Source: Strobilurus pachycystidiatus (taxonomy: Eukaryota > Basidiomycota > Agaricomycetes > Agaricales > Physalacriaceae). Taken from it: a DNA stretch of 64,000 nt. How positions within the stretch are numbered: position 1 is the stretch's first letter; every line of letters begins with the position of its first letter. Below the pieces are notes generated by a model. It was given only the letters and a program-made list of their open reading frames with translations, made no database searches and was not told the origin of the DNA. The translations under genes were made by a program, and so were the position numbers. The stretch spans positions 620,001-684,000 of the forward strand of contig JAHLMK010000022.1 of the NCBI GenBank assembly GCA_019915135.1, in the 5' to 3' direction. Below, piece by piece: positions 22,157 through 33,761 of this stretch.

Positions 22157-22867
22157 ATCATCATAAGGAGTGCTATCCTGGCCCTCATGGTAGTGCGTCG
22201 CTTGGTCGTCGACATCAGGCTGGCCCTCTATCCATCCTCAATCAGCGGGCGGGCTCGGGCGGGTACTCCCACTGGCCACTCATCTGCGACGGTACCCGAA
22301 TTCTTGGTGAATGTTCTACGCAGTCCGTACTCTCTGGCGATATCCCAGCTCAAAATACGCTCCTCGTCAACGATACATCCTGTCTATCACGGCAGCGCTG
22401 TGCTTGTACCTTCTTGTTCCCGTGTCCTCTTTTCTGATTGGATATTGGAGCTCTCTGAGCTTCTGCACACTGCGAGATCAGGAATCCTTCTATTAGGACT
22501 GCGTCTGTCACGAATCTGATTCTTTCCCAGTTAGACGCTGATATCTGCGGGATTTTGAGACAGTCATCCGCAGCGTCTGTCCTGCGGGTATGTTCTGCGA
22601 CGCCCGTCCAACCTCTAGGGCACGGATCTGATACACTGTGTTCCTCGATCCCGTCACTCGATGAGGGACAAAGAACAGGGTGGACACTGTCCGAATCTCA
22701 GACTCCCGAGGGTCGCTCGCATCTCACTCAGACTCACTGACGAGCCATGTACGAGACTCGGCGTTAGAATTGTATAAATCCAGGAGGAATTCGCCTCAGT
22801 TCTGCACTCCAGCCTACCGGTCTTACTCTCTGAGTCTCTCCCTCCTCTCCCGTATTTCACAACAAAG
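22157..22867. promoter_or_regulatory. Laccase upstream region
   Basis: 711 bp between the MITE and the laccase start. A TATAAAT box lies at 22773-22779, 89 bp before the ATG, followed by a pyrimidine-rich stretch (CTCTGAGTCTCTCCCTCCTC near 22827-22850) just before the start, a standard fungal promoter layout. No gene seen; short frames are not conserved-looking. Confidence 0.5.
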
Positions 22868-25706
22868 ATGCTCTCGTCACACGGCAGCTTCGTCGCTGTC
22901 GCTCTGCTTGCTCGCCTTACTTTGGCAGCTACTATCGGTCCCGTCGCGGACTTGGTCATTACAAATGTCGATGTGTCTCCCGACGGCTTCACCCGCACCG
23001 CAGCTCTAGCTGGTGGCGTCGTTGGTGGCGCTCTGATCACGGGAAACAAGGTGATTCATAGATTCATGTGCCACTTTGACGGCGGCTTACTCCGTCTCAA
23101 GGGCGATAATTTTCAAATCAACGTGGTGAACGAGCTGACCGACACCAATATTCTTCGTACCACTACCATTGTACGTCCAAAGAAACGCTCCCGTCCCGTG
23201 GATACGCAACTCACCCTCTGTTTAGCATGTGCGGTCTTTTGTCTTTCTGCTTCCCTTCTTCCCCTCTGACCTTCATCAAAAAAGTGGCACGGCTTCTTCC
23301 AGGCTGGCACTAACTGGGCAGATGGACCAGCTTTTGTAAGCCAGTGCCCCATTGCGAGTGGAAACTCGTTTCTATACGACTTTACGGCGACCGACCAAGG
23401 TGAGTCACAGGTTTGCCCTAAGATGCACCGTGCGCAAAGTCGAGGCACCCATTGCTGAGTAGTCCTGGTTGAGTCTTTCGACTCTCTGAACACAAGGCTT
23501 AGACATGCCGTCAGCCGCTACAGGCAACCTACAGTTGACTACAAGTCGAAAGGCGTTCTGCCGGACGCGGACCAATTTGACATCATCTTCGAGCCGCCTA
23601 TCGATTTGTAGTCAGCTGTAAAATCCGTACGCTCCGCTTCATATGCTTCGAAACCATTGGAGCCTCGGATCAGGCGTGCACTGGACTTTGCGCACTTCAG
23701 TTGATTTAGACTCATACTGATATGAAAACTAGCTGGTACTTTCTGGTATCACAGCCATTTGTGTAGGCCGCTCATGTGCTTGAGAGCCTGAAATTCTTAC
23801 TGAATTTTCCTTGCAGCAACTCAATACTGTGACGGGCTTCGTGGCGCAATCGTCGTGTACGATCCTGAAGATCCCTACCTGGATGACTACGACGTCGATG
23901 ATGGTGATGTCGCGCATTCGATCCCTCTCTTCTTCGATCTGACGAGCTCCTCAGAAACCACTGTTATCACTCTCGAGGATTGGTATCACAGCTTTGCGGA
24001 GACATTGACCTTCCCGTGAGAGATTTCGCCGAATAGTTCCAGGATTTTGTTCTCATGCGTTCGCGACGCGACCTAGGACTCCGGATAGCACCCTCATCAA
24101 CGGTCTTGGCCGGTACGTCGACACGATTCGATGCCGCTAGAGTACCCTTCCTGACATCTTGCAGATGGTCGAGCAACCCGACGTCTGAACTTGCAGTCAT
24201 CACAGTGGAATCCGGAAAGAGGTTCGTCTTCAATGACAGCCTGCGTAGATTCAGCATCTAAGCGAGTCTTCTTCAGATACCGTTTCCGTCTCCTTAACAT
24301 GTCTTGCGACCCCAACTACACCTTCGCCATCCAGGGCCACACCATGTTCGTGTCAATTCCTTCCCTCTGTCATCTTTCACCGCAACTGGGACCCCAGGAC
24401 CATCATCGAAGTCGACAGCGTGAACCACGTAGCTTACACCGTTGATCAGATCCACATCTTCGCCGGACAGCGTTACTCATTCATTGTATGTCTATATCAC
24501 GATCTCTGAGGGCCATTGACTGATGTCTCTTGTAGTTGACTGCTGATCAGCCCGTTGACAACTATTGCAAGTCCAAAATATACACATCGGCCACAACCCT
24601 CCAGATACTCATTCATCATTCATAGGGATACGAGCCAACCCCAACCTTGGAACGACTGGTTTCAATTCTGGAATCAACTCTGCCATCTTGCGGTATTCCG
24701 GTGCCGCCGAGGAAGAGCCTGCAGCTGCCACCCTCACCAGCACTGCCGCCATGTCTGAGTCTAGCCTCGTGGTAAGTAGATATCACTTTTCCGTAGGGGA
24801 GTTGTTCTCTGATATTGCTCTTTGTAACAGCCTCTCGAGAACCCGGGATCTGTATGTGCCGCGCACTTCCACTCTTGTTCAATGACTGATGAACAATATG
24901 TAGCTCGGCGACCCCGACGTTACCATTAACTTGGCCTTGGCGTTCGATGTAATTTTATCATCTCGCCTAGGAGAACCGATATACTAACAATCTAATGTGT
25001 AGCTGACTACTTTCACATTCAAAATCAATGGCGAATCTTACACTCCCCCAACTGTCCCTGTCCTGCTCCAACTTCTCAGCGGCGCTGCGACTCCCAGTGA
25101 CCTTCTGTCTGAAGCCTCTGTTATCACCCTTCCCGCAAACTCGATCATAGAACTTTCGATGCCATCCCTCGGTGTCGCTGGTGGTCCTCATCCTTTCCAT
25201 CTCCACGGTGTACGCTATTCTTACCATCGGACCCTCGTCGCCCTCTGAAGCATATGTTACAGCACACTTTCGATGTCGTTCGTTTGGCTGGCAGTTCTGA
25301 ATACAACTACGACACCCCTGTGCGCCGAGACGTGGTGAGCTTGGGTGCTGCTGGGGACAATGTCACGATCCGCTTTGACACGAACAATCCCGGACCTTGG
25401 TATGTCCCACCTTGCCCGTACTCTCACACACACATCTAATCACCCTCACCTTAGGTTTTTGCATTGGTAATGTCACCACCTTGAGTTTCTTTCCCGCGCA
25501 TATCTAATCCCCATACTAGCCACATCGACTGGCATCTCGAGGCGTAAGTCCTGTTGAGTATAACTGCTTCTGTCTGACTCTCTTGCAGTGGTCTTGCAAT
25601 TGTGTTCGCCGAGGACACTGCTGACTGGAGCTCTAACATTACACCATCCGCCGCTTGGGACGATTTGTGCCCTATCTATAATGCATTAGATTCCTCGGAA
25701 TTGTAA
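22868..25706 (+). CDS. Laccase (multicopper oxidase)
   Basis: Secreted blue copper enzyme that oxidises phenols with O2; used in lignin or pigment chemistry. A signal peptide ([20 protein letters not shown]) precedes the first cupredoxin domain. All four copper signatures are present after splicing: [15 protein letters not shown] (L1), [16 protein letters not shown] (L2), HPFHLHGHTFDVV (L3) and [15 protein letters not shown] (L4). The residue ten after the L4 Cys is Leu, so the T1 site lacks a Met axial ligand. The frame is intact to the TAA at 25704-25706. At least 14 introns are needed, including a GC-AG intron (24567-24625), a 333-nt intron (23400-23732) and tiny exons of 3, 30, 21, 12 and 24 nt. 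Without the 3-nt exon the first L1 histidine would be lost. Confidence 0.88.
23226..23228 (+). other. Predicted 3-nt microexon (His of HWHG) in laccase
   Basis: CAT flanked by TTTAG upstream and GTGCGG downstream. It splits a 114-nt interruption into two normal introns of 55 nt (23171-23225, GTACGT...TAG) and 56 nt (23229-23284, GTGCGG...AAG, with a perfect CTGAC branch site). It supplies the copper-ligand His otherwise missing before WHGFFQ. Confidence 0.6.
24567..24625 (+). other. Predicted GC-AG intron in laccase
   Basis: 59 nt, donor ATT|GCAAGT, acceptor TCATAG. It joins NY to WIRANPNLG with the Trp codon split T|GG; no GT donor gives this phase. Confidence 0.7.
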
Positions 25707-26008
25707 TATTGTAACACGCACTCTACGCAGTGCTTCTCTCTGGTTTAGCGGTCTGTGCTGCATCGAAGTCTTGCTTTACTTAGTAACAATCCTTGAATGT
25801 ATACATATAACTTTCTTTGCGAGTCAAATGGACAATTGGGCTTATATGGGCCTGGATTTTCATTTCTTCATTTAGTTTGATGGGACCCCATACACGTGGA
25901 AACATCGCCATCTCAGTGATCTCACTCACCATCAAGATTGCTACTTACTTCGCATGCAAACTTGGTTACTGGGTAACGACAATGTCCGCGCCATTCTCCC
26001 GCCTGCAG

Positions 26009-28909
26009 CTGGCCGCTGCTCTGCTCGGTACGTGGCGTGTCAAGCGGCGCATTCGGCCTTCTAAAGCGCGTTGAAGAGTACGACAATGACCCCGACAATC
26101 CTGACGCCCCATACCGTTCAGCGCACGAGAGCGCCCTGTTTGCTCATCTGCGCCGTAATGTGCGGACCACGACGGGTACGGGCCCTCGGAGGAGCAGCAA
26201 CTATGTCGGAATTGCGCTGCCGAGTGAGACGGCGAGCATGGGCGGACGAGAGTCTGTCCTGGACGGACGACGGTCTCGCGGGTCGACGTTGGCCCTGCGC
26301 AATCCCTTCGGTGACGAGGAATATCTGGAGGAGGAAGAGGACGACGACGGCCACGAGCAGATGGACGTGGACTTGACGTCGTGGGGGCTGGATGCATTCA
26401 TCTCAAAGGACAAGGACGCCAAGGGCAAGGGCAAGGCAGTGGGCAGCCCGCAGCCGCTGTCGTCGGTGAACACGCACTTCCCGACGCACAGCACGGCGCC
26501 GCCCGGGTCCATCCCGCGCATGCGGGCAACGCGGTCTATGAGCGTCGGAAACTACGATCATCTGCTGCCCGGTCAGGACGACAACCGCCGCAAGTCCATT
26601 GCGTCGCCGCTCGATCTCGCTAGCTACCAGTCCACCCCAGACAGTGTCCCTTTCCAGCGCCGACGGGCCGCCTCCTACTCGTTCGACACGGCACTGCAGG
26701 CGCCCGCTGGTCCTCCCGTCGTCCAGAGCATACCCTTCCCGTCGCGGTCTGTCCGCTCCTTGTCTCCTCCTCCCGACGATGCCGCCCGGCCTCGCAGTCG
26801 TGCCTCGACCAGTGCCCTGGACCTGCTCGACGGCCCCAGCAGACCACGTTCCACCTCTATCGGGACGATGACTTCTCGAATGATGCTCGCAGACCCCGAT
26901 AATCCTTTTGCTCTCGAACCGCCGTCAAGAGCCTCACGCTTTGATCCCAAGGCCGCAGCTCATGCGCGCACCCTGTCGAATGCATCATTGGGTACTCACA
27001 TGCTTCTCGACAATGACGGCGCGTCGGTCATGACTGGACAAGGCCAGCAAGGATCCCGCCCTCTGTCCACCATCGACCTACTCCGGCCAAAGGTGCTCGT
27101 CATGCCCAGTCCTCTCCAACCCTTGAACACTCCATCTGCTCCGTCACTCGATACCAGTCGCGACGGATTCCAATTCTCCACTGATGGGCCTCCACTGCCT
27201 CCCGGCGCCAGGTCGGTACGCGATCGGCAACTCAGCCCTGTCCCAATCGCGTCCAACTCTTTTACCCCCAATCCACGGATGAATCTTTCCTTGTCCCAGC
27301 TGACTTTCCGGAGCACCTTGAAAGTGGATGATCGTGGCGCAAATTACCCTGACTTGACTGAACTCCCTCGAGCTACTGAAGAAGGCGAGCAGATTGACTG
27401 GGATCCCACAACTGCTGAGGATATCCCGAGGCCCGAGGTCGTCGACGATTACGGTGGCCCACCTGGGCGTCCTTCAGGCAAGCTATTTGGTAAAAGTCTT
27501 ATCGACGATCTAGAAGCTCGGAAGGCGAATATGCGAAGCAAACAACGGTACGCGTACAAAGTACTCCAAAGACTATCTTGGGGGCTTATCATCTTGTCAT
27601 GCACAGAGTATTCAGAGGGGACGATCGCCCTTCTATGATGGCTCGAGGATCAACTCGCTCAAGTACCCTCATTGACCCCGCTACTCTAGGGACTCGTCCC
27701 GGAACACAGAGGATGAGCTCTTATCTCTCAGAGAACACCCGTCCAGGACCTACCGGTGCTGGACCTCTTCTCGACTTCGAGGGCGACCCAAGGATGGCGC
27801 CGCCACCCATCAGGGCGGCTCCTAAGGCGCGGTCTGTATTCGGTGTTGATACGCTGTGGGAGCGGGAGATGGCAAAACTGAAGGAGATTGAGGCGCAAGA
27901 AAAACTAGAGCAGGAGGAGCGGGAGCGAAGGGCAGCCGGTCTTGCACCATCCGGCAAGCGCAAGAAAAAGGGCAAGAAGGGCGCTGTAGAATCTTCCTTG
28001 GAAAGTCCAATGAATGAGCTTCACAGATCATCCTCACATCCATCCACTCCGCCAGTGACATCGTCGCCACCCGTTCTTCCCCTTCCATCTCCCGCTATTC
28101 GCGGACCGCCTCCTCCCATCGACGACGACGCGTCAGATAGTGACCAGAGCGATATTGCTCCTCCACCGAGAACTGCGAAGAAAACGACGGACTGGCATTC
28201 TGACTCTTCCGAGGACGAAGCTCCTCGAAGAACCACCGGTGTCGGCCTTCGGTACCCTAATCGTACTAACTCTCAACCAACCAAGCCGCCAGCACAACTT
28301 CGGCCTGCAGACGGCGACGAGAGCGAAGACGACATTCCTCTATCTGCCGCAATGCAGCGTGCTACTTTGCGCGTGCCAGGTAGCAACTCACGCCGAGCCC
28401 GAGATTCCGATTCCGACGAAGACCAGCCACTCTCCGTTCTTATTCGCAAATCACAGTCAACTTCCCTTCTTCCACAACTAGACTTCGAAAGTCGTCCGCC
28501 TTTGGGCGGCGAAGAGGATGAAGATGATAAGCCACTTGGTCTACGGGCATCCCATATAGCACTGTCAATTCGCGCGCCTAGTTTCATGGGTGGAGACGAT
28601 GATGGAGAAGACGACGACCGCCCGTTGGGATTACACCCCGATCAGCAGCGCCGGTCACAATTCGCCATGCTGTCAATGGCTCAGCAACAGCAGCAGCAGA
28701 TGATGATGCAGGCTCAGATGCAGAGCAACATATTCATGAACTCGTCCATGATGGGTTCAACCTTCTTTGGCCCCCCGCCGATGGCTCCCATGCCTATGAT
28801 GTCGCCTGCTCCCCCCATGCAGATCCCTTCACCTCCACCATTGCAGGATCCCACAAAATTCGGTCGTGTCGACAGGTGGCGGCGCGATGTCGCCGTCGAA
28901 GGGGAATGA
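26009..28909 (+). CDS. Large disordered acidic/Ser-rich protein with repeated D/E-PL motifs; 5' end unresolved
   Basis: Family not recognised. Two long frames join through a 59-nt intron (27548-27606) into one protein of over 900 residues. It begins around GAFGLLKRVEEYDNDPDNPD. It is rich in Ser, Pro and Arg with acidic runs (EYLEEEEDDDGHEQMDVD), has a possible coiled coil REMAKLKEIEAQEKLEQEER near 27870 followed by a Lys-rich basic cluster, then four copies of an acidic-PL motif (EDDIPLSAAM, DEDQPLSVLI, DDKPLGLRAS, DDRPLGLHPD). It ends with a Gln run and a Met/Pro-rich tail. The acceptor CTGCAG at 26003-26008 or CAAG at 26041-26044 probably opens the visible exon; no in-frame ATG precedes it, so a first exon is missing from this model. 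Confidence 0.6.
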
Positions 28910-29154
28910 TAGATTCTCTTTCTCTTCATCTACGCAACGGGTTTCGTTACATCTGGACTGGTAATACGTTATAATTTAGGTCATTTACATGTGTGTGGAT
29001 TCGGGACATTTCATGAGTTTACAACAGTCCATCATAGTAATACAATGGTGCAAGCTCAGGCGATATCGCATGGTCAGACGACGAAGGTGGTATCGAAGAT
29101 AATTATGTATGGTACGAATGATATGCAGTGCAATATGCGTGAGATAACCGTGTA

Positions 29155-32100
29155 TCATGAGCCTGGGTTGGTGATCCAAAGTCTTCGCTTTGGTACAGTG
29201 ACTATGGAGACTTCTCTCCTCTCCATTTCACGTTCTATCCGCTGCTGCGTAATGTCCTCATCTTCATCCTCTTCCTCGACATCGTCCTCAGTGCTTCTTG
29301 GACCGCGACTATAAGAGAAGCCGCTGTCTTGTCGGTCTGGGGCAGGACGGTGAGAAGGTTGGTGTATATATGGACCCTGAGGAGGTGTGAGGGTGTCGGT
29401 GAGAGTCGGTGCAGACGTTGGAGGATGAGCAGTGGTAGATCTGAGACGCAGAAATATGACGGTGAGAGTGGACATGGGGGGCTTCCCGATCCAGGACAGA
29501 TAAGTGATGAGAGCGTATATGGCGACTGTCCACGCTAGGAAAACACCAAAAGTAACTTTCGGTGCGCGTGACCAGAGGGCGACAAGGGAGATGATGCATA
29601 GGCCGATGAGGAAGAAATGGAGGAGCATTCGTGCTGCAACGTCCATCCAAGGTGGCAATGTCGCCAGATGAGATGGCAGAGCGTCATTTGCATTGGAAGG
29701 ATGCTGTTGGGCTCTGATATGCTGGGTTATGGCATAATCCAGTTCATCCTACATCAACGCCACACATCAGCATGATTTGACAAATGTAAACCACAAAGAC
29801 CTACAACAGCATTCAGACTTCTGCGCCGCTGCAGCCAATCCATTTCAGCGAGATTGCGCTGAGCTTGTTGTGGCGCAATTGGAATGGGCGATAGATAATT
29901 CGAGCTACTGGTCTTGTGGTGACGAGCGGGCGGTCGGTTAAGGATCTCAAAGCCACGTTGGGGTGCTGCAGAGATGATCGACTCGCTGTCAGTGGATCTA
30001 CGGTCATCATTGCTCGGCCTCAACAGTCCGCCAGACGTGCCAAACGACGGCGTCCTCATTCGTGGAGACGGCGACCGCGACGGCTCAGGATAGTCAGCAA
30101 TGGGCTCGCGTGATGAACCGACATCCGGCGATCCAAACTTCTCCGCCATTTCTGTTGAATTGCGCTTCGTAGGGGTACTAGACCGCAAGGTTAAGCGATC
30201 ATTGCGACGCGAACAGGTCAACAAAAGGAAAATAATCGGCACGAAGGCGTACAACCCGATGAAGAATGCCAAGCCGATCCGAGCGTGAGTCGTCTTAAGC
30301 AACGTACTCGATGTCGAGCGCCTTGTTATAGAGCTACTTTTAGCTGTCATAGTCGCGAAGGCTAGCGCTACCGCCGCGACACCTATGCCGTACGATATCA
30401 CTGTAAGAAGACCCGCCAGGAATATCCACCGCATCGTGCCTTCCGACCGGGGCATAGCAGTGTACGTGGATAAGAACATCCTGAATAGCACCAACGCAGG
30501 TAGAAAGACGGCCAGGGACAATGACGCAAGAATCTTGTGGTAGACTGAAGTGTCGTACAGCGGCACAGAGTTGGAAGGAGAACTGTCTGTATGGTGGCTC
30601 TGAGTTTCAGTAGGGGATGCTGATGCTGACGTGGCCGATGACGGATGTGAAATGGCAGAAGTGGCGGCCGAAAACAAGGCGGATGCGCATTCGGAAAGTA
30701 TCTGAACCGACACATGTGTGCCAGTTGCATTCACGCCAGATTCGAGGTCACCAGTTCCATACCCGCCCCATTTAGTGTCGGACGACGTTATTGTCCCATC
30801 GTATGACCGCAGGATCCAGACTTCAGAAAGATATTGACCAGAAGCATCTTGGCCGCCGAAAATCTTCACACATTGCTCAGTATGGGTTGATATACATTCC
30901 ATAGAAAAGACATACGATGATGTCGGATGCCGTGTTTCGTGAGCCTCCCACCAAGGCTTCGGAATAGGCAAAAGCCGAGGCTCCCTGTCTAGGACTGGGG
31001 AATGCCTCTGTTCCGGTGGTTCCTTCGCCAAGTGTCAGTGAATACCCGTAGATGATCGCTGCATAGCTTGCCTGGATCACCCGATGGTAGAACGCGACTC
31101 CAGATTCCAGCGTCTGTATCGAGAATGGCCTGTAGATATAATTAGTGATCAGGATGTCGAAGAAGAACGGATCTACGCACAACTTCCCCCTTGGCCAGAT
31201 TACCTCCATCAGACCAAAGTGAGTCGTTAAACGTTCCCAGGAGAAGGAAGGCTTGTGAAGCGAAGCTGGTTGAGAATGTATTAGTGTTGGCCACAAGAAC
31301 CGGATTCGATCTTGGGACTGGGCAGCCGGAGGGCGAAACGTCGGTGAGACTGGTAGTTTTCATGATGTAAGAGTCTTGTTGGACACAGGATGAACCGCCG
31401 TCGACTGAATCGCAACCGCCTACGGCGATGACTACCGAGGACAGCACTGTGCCTCCCGCCCCGGTCCCTCCAGGCAGGCCGTCAATTGAGACACGGTCCC
31501 AAGTGGCCGACGTGTCATGAGGTAAATTTGAGGCTAATGTTCCAGAAACGTTGAGGCGCCAGATGTCAGAGAAGGAAAAGACATTGGTGCCGTCCTCGCC
31601 CCCAACGAGGTAGAGAGTATTGTGAAGATCGACGGGGTCCGCACTGCTTCGAACATCAATGCCGCCAACAGCACCCCATCGAGCGTGTGGGCTGCTAGAA
31701 GAGACGTGAACCTGGGACCAAAATTGGTTGTTGAAGTCGTATTCCTGCGTGAAACAGCTTAGCACAGAGTATTCGAACAAGGTTGAACGCGAATTACCCA
31801 GACATCAGATAAAGCTTGGCCGTCAGATCCCTTCCCGCCGATGACGATGAACCCGTGCCGACTATAGGATCGTGATAAGAAAGAAAACTGCAATGGGAGG
31901 GAAACGCGCACTAGCTTGCAGCAAAGTCACAGCCACCCACCGCACCACTGCGAGGGGCCGGCTTGCTGTTGAGAGAGTCTGGTGGATTGGGAACGGACCA
32001 GACGAGTGTGTCCAAGTTGAGACTGGATAAGGAGTCAGGAGGGCGCTGGCGGAGGACAGAGAGCGCACATACAGATAGGTGGTGTCCAGCGCGTTGCCGC

Positions 32101-32383
32101 CTTCGGATTCGCCGCCGAAGACGATCAAGGAACGACTGCATGACTTTGAGCGGGCGGAAAGCGGGAACACGGCTGCTGCGCACCTTGTCTCGTCATAGCC
32201 TATCGTCGCATCCCTCAAGGCCGGAGGTGAGGTCGTTCCAGAGGATATGTGATTTGTGAGATTGATCCACTGAAGAGGCGGGACTGTTATGGTCGTCGAA
32301 ATGGGTGACTGAGCACAACAGGCAAAGAGAACAAGACGGTGGAAACAGAGAAGGACGAGAAGAAAGGAGGGCGCCCGGGCCAT
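29155..32383 (-). CDS. Kelch-repeat multi-pass membrane protein, unknown function
   Basis: It starts MARAPSFLLVLLCFHRLVLF, a signal peptide. Then comes a lumenal/extracellular region with Kelch-type blades, e.g. SLIVFGGESEGGNALDTTYL, RHGFIVIGGKGSDGQALSDV, LYLVGGEDGTNVFSFSDIW and KIFGGQDASGQYLSEVWIL. The C-terminal half has several membrane helices: ILASLSLAVFLPALVLFRMF, then WIFLAGLLTVISYGIGVAAV, IGLAFFIGLYAFVPIIFLLL, followed after a Ser-rich cytosolic stretch by LLHFFLIGLCIISLVALW and VFLAWTVAIYALITYLSW, and an acidic tail. Helix packing resembles cytochrome b561-like or other membrane sensors, but no heme-histidine pattern was confirmed. The stop is at 29155. The order signal peptide, Kelch, membrane domain suggests a wall or surface receptor; that is inference. 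Confidence 0.7.
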
Positions 32384-33090
32384 CGACGTCGTCGTGGTCG
32401 TCGTCGGCCGTGCTAGGTGGCGTCGGCCAGGCAGAGCGGGGTGCCGTGAGGCAGACTGCGTTGGAGGACGTTGCAGAGCAGGTTCTCAGGGCCGTTCGTG
32501 GCCGTTCATTGTGCGGCCCGAGATTCCGAGCAGACATGATGACGTGACGCGATTTCTTCAACCTCAACGCGCGAGATGGGATTAACTGGCCGCCACGATC
32601 ACCGAGTTCTCAAATGGGCACCAGTCTCTCCCGGAGATGGCCCGTGTTTCATATGCGGGAAGGTGGGTCCAGGATTAGTCCTTGGGCAGACCCGAACCCT
32701 TTGTCCGTGACGCTATCGATGGATCGTCGCTGGCACGGTGTGCGTTGACTCCCATGGCATTGTGCCCTTCTGGCAGAGTCATTTCAATTGACCATCAGTG
32801 GGATTGCCGTCAATCATAATTAGGTGTCATCTCGCTTCATCGACAAGCAAAAGCCATACGTAGAACAATGACTCTGCTGCCAGAAGCGTCCTTCGATGAC
32901 AAGGCGGCGCTTAATCCCTGCAATTGTGGGGATCCGTTCCCAATGGACGCCTGCCTCTTTTCATGAGAACCAGGCAACGTCTCTCTACTGTCACGCGTCA
33001 CCAAAACTCCGAATCAGTTCCGAGCGATGCCGATTCCAAATCTTGCTGCTTGACCTTGATCACCAGCACCCACACTAGTCTAGTCCAGCG
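32384..33090. promoter_or_regulatory. Divergent intergenic region
   Basis: 707 bp upstream of both the Kelch gene and the small plus-strand gene. A short frame starts at 32867 (MTLLPEASFDDKAALNPC) but stops after about 32 codons; it may be an upstream exon or chance. No other feature seen. Confidence 0.35.
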
Positions 33091-33761
33091 ATGGATTCAA
33101 CTAACAAACGCGTCTTTACTGATGACCTTCACGCGTCTAACATAGTCTCCAACGCATCAGCCTCGCCTTCGTGCGTGATTTGTCCTGTATGCGCTGGCAC
33201 ACCGCTCAATCTCTTGGAACAACAGAACCGGTCCTGATTATTCCGCTCATCTTCGCGAGGTCGCAGCGCGTGTGCGAAAACGTACTTGAACAGGTTCTGG
33301 CCATGCGCACCCGCCGCTGATGCGTTATTCTAGATGTGACCGAAGGGTACAACACTAATCGGTTCACTCGCACGCATGGCCCTTCACGCGCTCATTCCGC
33401 TGGAAATGTCATATTCCAATCCTCAAGTGACACTCTCATCGACGTCTTCACTAGCTCATCCATGCCCACGTCCTCCTTCACGCGTAAACGCAGAATCGAG
33501 GAAGAGACGGACGGCGACGTGGAGTCTGACCCGGAACCCACGATGTCTGTCGACGCGATCACACTGGTCCATCCTGACAGACCCGTGAAACCTCTAAGAA
33601 AGTCAACCTTCTCGAAGTCCCATTCATCGCCTGCGGCGTTCGGCTCAGGGACCGCGGCCAGCGCGCAACCAACCCCCTTTTCGACCGCCACTGAAGAGGA
33701 AGAGGACTGGAGTACGGAAATGGGGACGCTCAATGATCGCGCTCAGCCGATGCTCTTCTGA
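33091..33761 (+). CDS. Small unidentified protein (splicing uncertain)
   Basis: A likely first exon starts at 33091 (MDSTNKRVFTDDLHASNIVS). A last exon opening at the acceptor TTCTAG before 33334 encodes VTEGYNTNRFTRTHGPSRAH, then an acidic, Ser-rich tail (RKRRIEEETDGDVESDPEP) and ends NDRAQPMLF at 33761. The segment between them contains a coding-like piece (HLREVAARVRKNVLEQ) whose phase I could not reconcile with both neighbours. No domain recognised. A small regulatory or nuclear protein is possible. Confidence 0.4.

Noticed and set aside
23171..23284. Laccase called a pseudogene because of a missing L1 histidine
   Set aside because: The rest of the gene is intact with all other copper ligands, and a 3-nt exon with canonical flanks restores the residue.
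26037..26039. GTG at 26037 as start of the acidic-PL protein
   Set aside because: Nuclear fungal genes start at ATG; this codon is internal to an exon whose 5' partner I could not find.
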